Shown here: positions 61,492-64,000 of the stretch, piece by piece
How positions within the stretch are numbered: position 1 is the first letter of the stretch
Layout: every line of letters begins with the position of its first letter
Assembly: GCF_001544015.1 (NCBI RefSeq)
Contig: NZ_AP014924.1
Coordinates: 1,178,001 to 1,242,000 of the forward strand
Length of the DNA stretch: 64,000 nucleotides
Direction: 5' to 3'
Source: Limnochorda pilosa
Lineage (GTDB): Bacteria; Bacillota; Limnochordia; Limnochordales; Limnochordaceae
Made by a program: the position numbers and the translations under genes
Notes under the pieces: generated by a model
What the model saw: only the letters and a program-made list of their open reading frames with translations
Databases searched by the model: none
Told to the model about the DNA's origin: nothing

Positions 61492-64000
61492 ATGCAGGGA
61501 GGTCCCAGGCTCGCGTCCCGGATCCGCATGGCCTTGCTCCGAGCGCTCCTGCTGCTCCCCCTAGCCCTTGCCCTGGTGGTGGCCGCCGCGGGAACGGCCG
61601 GCGTGCTGGCTCAAGATCCCGAGAAGCCCAGCCGGGAGCGCAGCGCCTGGCAGCCCGGTCCCCTGGAGTATCATCCCGATCGCGTCATCGTGCGCGTGCG
61701 GGGCGGCCTTGCGGCCCAGGAAGCCACCGACGGCCTGAGGGCCATGGGCTATGCCCAGGTGCGCCCCGTCTCCTTCACTTCCAGCCGGGCCTTTCCGGAC
61801 GGGCTGGACCTCCGCATCATCACCCTCCCAGAGTCCGAGTCCGTGGAAACGGCCATCGGCCGGCTCTCCACCCGGCCCGAGGTGCTTTACGCCGAGCGCG
61901 ACTGGAAGGTCTACTGGGCCCAGACGGGCGCGCTCTTCCCGGACGATCCCCTCTTCCCGGCCATGTGGGGGCTCCACAACGAAGCTCTGCCGGAGGAGTA
62001 CTGGGATCCCGAGATGGTCGATGCCGGCGGCGTACCCGTGGACGACGCCGACATCGACATGCCCGAGGCCTGGGCGGTCCACTCCTCGTCGCCCGAGGTG
62101 ATCGTGGGCCTCATCGACACCGGGGCCTACATCGACCACCCCGACCTGGCCCCCAGCATCTGGGTGAACGAGGCCGAGCTCTACGGCACGCCGGGCGTGG
62201 ACGACGACGGCAACGGCTACGTGGACGACCTCCACGGCTGGGACTTCTTCAACAACGACAACACCGTGTGGGACCCCGAGGAGCGGGATCTCTACGGCTA
62301 CCTGAACGACGAGCACGGGACCCACACGGCCGGCACCATCGGCGCGCTCACCGACAACGCCATGGGCGTTGCGGGCATCAACTGGGACGTCCGGATCATG
62401 GTGCTCAAGTTCCTGGGACCCGAGGGTGGGTATACCTCCGACGCCATCCTGGCCCTCCAGTACGCCGCGGCGAACGGAGCCCTGCTCACCAGCAACAGCT
62501 GGGGTGGGGGCGGCTTCAGCCAGGCCATGAAGGATGCCATCGAGGCCGCCGGCATCCTCTTCGTGGCCGCCGCCGGCAACAGCGACCAGAACACCGACGT
62601 CTCGCCCCACTATCCCTCGAGCTACGACTCGCCCAACATCATCTCGGTGGCGGCGAGCATGCAGAACGACGAGAGGGCCGACTACCCGGGGTGGTGGGGC
62701 TCCAACTGGGGACCCACCACCGTGGACCTCTTCGCACCCGGTGGCTTCATCCTCTCCACCATCCCGCCGGACCCCCCGCCGGGCCCGGGGGAGCCGCCCG
62801 AAGAGGCGTACGCCTTCTTCTACGGCACCTCCATGGCCACGCCCCACGTGGCCGGGGTCGCGGCGGCGCTCATCGCCCAGCACCCGGACCTGCCCCAGTA
62901 CCCGGCAGCCCCGGGCTGGGTGGAGGGGAGCCCCAGCATCAAGGGGATCATCCTCGACACGGTCGACGTGAAGCCCGCCTTCCAGGGGCAGGTGCTCACG
63001 GGCGGCCGGCTCAACGCGGCCCATGCGTTCGCCATGTCCCTGCCGCCTGTCATCACCCAAGCGTCGGCGGAGCCCGCCGAGGGACCCCCGCCCCTGGAGG
63101 TCGCCTTCACCGCGGCCGCCCAGGACCCCGACGGCCAGGTCGTCCACGTCTGGTGGGACTTCGGCGACGGCAGCGAGCCGGTCGACGAGGCGAGCGCGAC
63201 GCACACGTACACCGAGCAAGGACGCTTCGACGCAACCTTCCACGCAGTGGACGATTCGGGGCTGGAGAGCACGGCCACGGTGCCGATTCGGGTCTTCTTC
63301 CCGCCCGAGATCGCCGTGGAGCCCCTGAGCCTCGAGGTCGCGCTCGACTGGAACCAGAGCCAGACCGAGACCCTCACCCTCTCCAACACGGGCCAGGGCC
63401 TGCTCACCTACTCCATCCAGGTCCGGCCCTTCGGCGGCGCGGCCGAGTCGCCCGGCCCAGCAGCCGACCACCTGGAGCTGGCCAAGGGCGAGGCCGACCC
63501 GCGCCGGTACCCGCCCCAGCCCCTGGGGCGCGGCGGGCCTGATGCCTTCGGCTACACCTGGATCGACAGCGACGAGCCAGGTGGCCCGGCCTTCCAGTGG
63601 AACGACATCCGCGAGGCCGGCCAGCTCCTGGACCTGCACCGGGACGACGGCTACGTGGACGTGGAGCTGCCCTTCCCGTTCCCCTTCTACGGGGAGGAGA
63701 AGACGTCGGTGCGGATCTCCTCCAACGGGTACCTCACCTTCGGGGCCGACGGAACGGATTTCACCAACGACGCGATCCCCGACCCGGCCGACCCCAACGA
63801 CCTCCTGGCCGTCTTCTGGGACGACCTCACCCTGAGCTCCAGCGGTGCCGTCTACACCTGGGGCAGCGCCGAGGAGGGCGTCTTCGTGATCCAGTACCAG
63901 GAGGTGCCCCGCCTGGGTACGGGCCAGCGGTACACCTTCCAGGCGATCCTGGACGCGGGTGGGGGCATCACCTACCAGTACCTGAGCATGGAGCCCGGCC
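61492..64000 (+). CDS. Secreted subtilisin-like serine protease (C-terminus outside window)
   Basis: At least 836 residues of a secreted S8 protease. A long signal peptide (to about residue 45) is followed by an inhibitor-like propeptide (VIVRVRGGLAAQEATDGL) and the catalytic domain: Asp209 in LIDTGAYIDHPDL, His275 in HGTHTAG, oxyanion Asn363 in AAGNS, Ser447 in GTSMATPHVAG. A calcium-site-like DDDGNGYVDD follows the Asp. After it come a PKD domain (VWWDFGDGSEP), a strand-rich SNTGQGLLTYSIQ repeat and a further beta domain, so cell-surface attachment or release is likely. ATG 61492 follows GGGAGG. Confidence 0.93.
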   Translation, partial: MQGGPRLASRIRMALLRALLLLPLALALVVAAAGTAGVLAQDPEKPSRERSAWQPGPLEYHPDRVIVRVRGGLAAQEATDGLRAMGYAQVRPVSFTSSRAFPDGLDLRIITLPESESVETAIGRLSTRPEVLYAERDWKVYWAQTGALFPDDPLFPAMWGLHNEALPEEYWDPEMVDAGGVPVDDADIDMPEAWAVHSSSPEVIVGLIDTGAYIDHPDLAPSIWVNEAELYGTPGVDDDGNGYVDDLHGWDFFNNDNTVWDPEERDLYGYLNDEHGTHTAGTIGALTDNAMGVAGINWDVRIMVLKFLGPEGGYTSDAILALQYAAANGALLTSNSWGGGGFSQAMKDAIEAAGILFVAAAGNSDQNTDVSPHYPSSYDSPNIISVAASMQNDERADYPGWWGSNWGPTTVDLFAPGGFILSTIPPDPPPGPGEPPEEAYAFFYGTSMATPHVAGVAAALIAQHPDLPQYPAAPGWVEGSPSIKGIILDTVDVKPAFQGQVLTGGRLNAAHAFAMSLPPVITQASAEPAEGPPPLEVAFTAAAQDPDGQVVHVWWDFGDGSEPVDEASATHTYTEQGRFDATFHAVDDSGLESTATVPIRVFFPPEIAVEPLSLEVALDWNQSQTETLTLSNTGQGLLTYSIQVRPFGGAAESPGPAADHLELAKGEADPRRYPPQPLGRGGPDAFGYTWIDSDEPGGPAFQWNDIREAGQLLDLHRDDGYVDVELPFPFPFYGEEKTSVRISSNGYLTFGADGTDFTNDAIPDPADPNDLLAVFWDDLTLSSSGAVYTWGSAEEGVFVIQYQEVPRLGTGQRYTFQAILDAGGGITYQYLSMEPG

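Overview
The window is about 70% GC, densely coded on both strands, with strong Shine-Dalgarno sites and many GTG and TTG starts. The gene set mixes Firmicutes-type functions (LacI-controlled MalEFG sugar importer, PerR, paired glutamate dehydrogenases, DUF2203) with heptose and heptosyltransferase genes expected in a cell with an outer membrane. This suggests a high-GC, diderm member of the Bacillota, such as a Limnochordia-type organism. That placement is inferred from gene content; no rRNA is present to confirm it.

Positions 1-21816 form a C1 / small-molecule oxidation island. On the minus strand lie a lanthanide-type PQQ methanol dehydrogenase (xoxF, with the extra metal-binding Asp), a XoxJ-like binding protein fused to a class I cytochrome c, and a second PQQ-associated binding protein. 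A nitrate/sulfonate-type ABC importer (ATPase, permease, binding protein) follows upstream. On the plus strand is a form II CO-dehydrogenase-like molybdenum hydroxylase cluster (coxG-S-L-M). It is interrupted by a complete PQQ biosynthesis operon, pqqABCDE, which includes a 23-residue PqqA. It then resumes with the maturation genes coxD (MoxR AAA+), coxE (VWA) and two XdhC-family genes, followed by cofactor genes: an NTP-transferase/MobB fusion, moaA and moaE.

Positions 21735-31183 hold a chemoreceptor, a LacI regulator and a maltose-type importer (malE-malF-malG), with a small HTH-like protein, a zinc alcohol dehydrogenase and a LacD-type aldolase upstream on the same strand. A perfect LacI-type operator core lies before malE, and a 10-bp hairpin lies between malE and malF. 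Positions 31502-36085 carry an M42 aminopeptidase and succinate dehydrogenase (sdhC-D-A-B). Positions 36268-41382 carry a blue-copper protein, an HD hydrolase with a consensus promoter, DUF2203, RNase HI, a secreted protein, a HEAT-like protein and a coiled-coil protein with a C-terminal HTH.

Positions 41416-45463 (minus) are a surface-glycan operon: GT9 heptosyltransferase, GT4 transferase, heptose-7-P kinase and heptose-1-P adenylyltransferase as separate genes. After this come divergent perR/yigZ, threonine aldolase, a thiamine-binding-type small protein overlapping queG tail to tail, two glutamate/leucine dehydrogenase paralogues, phosphotransacetylase, a CDF metal exporter, a GH38 alpha-mannosidase, ilvE, a class V aminotransferase, and the start of a secreted subtilisin-like protease cut by the window edge. 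No tRNA, rRNA, CRISPR array, IS element or prophage was recognised.

The likely logic of the island is that XoxF oxidises methanol in the periplasm with PQQ made by pqqABCDE, passing electrons to the fused cytochrome. The cox enzyme, matured by the coxD/E/XdhC and moa/mob genes, oxidises another small substrate. Succinate dehydrogenase and the copper protein would be further respiratory components.
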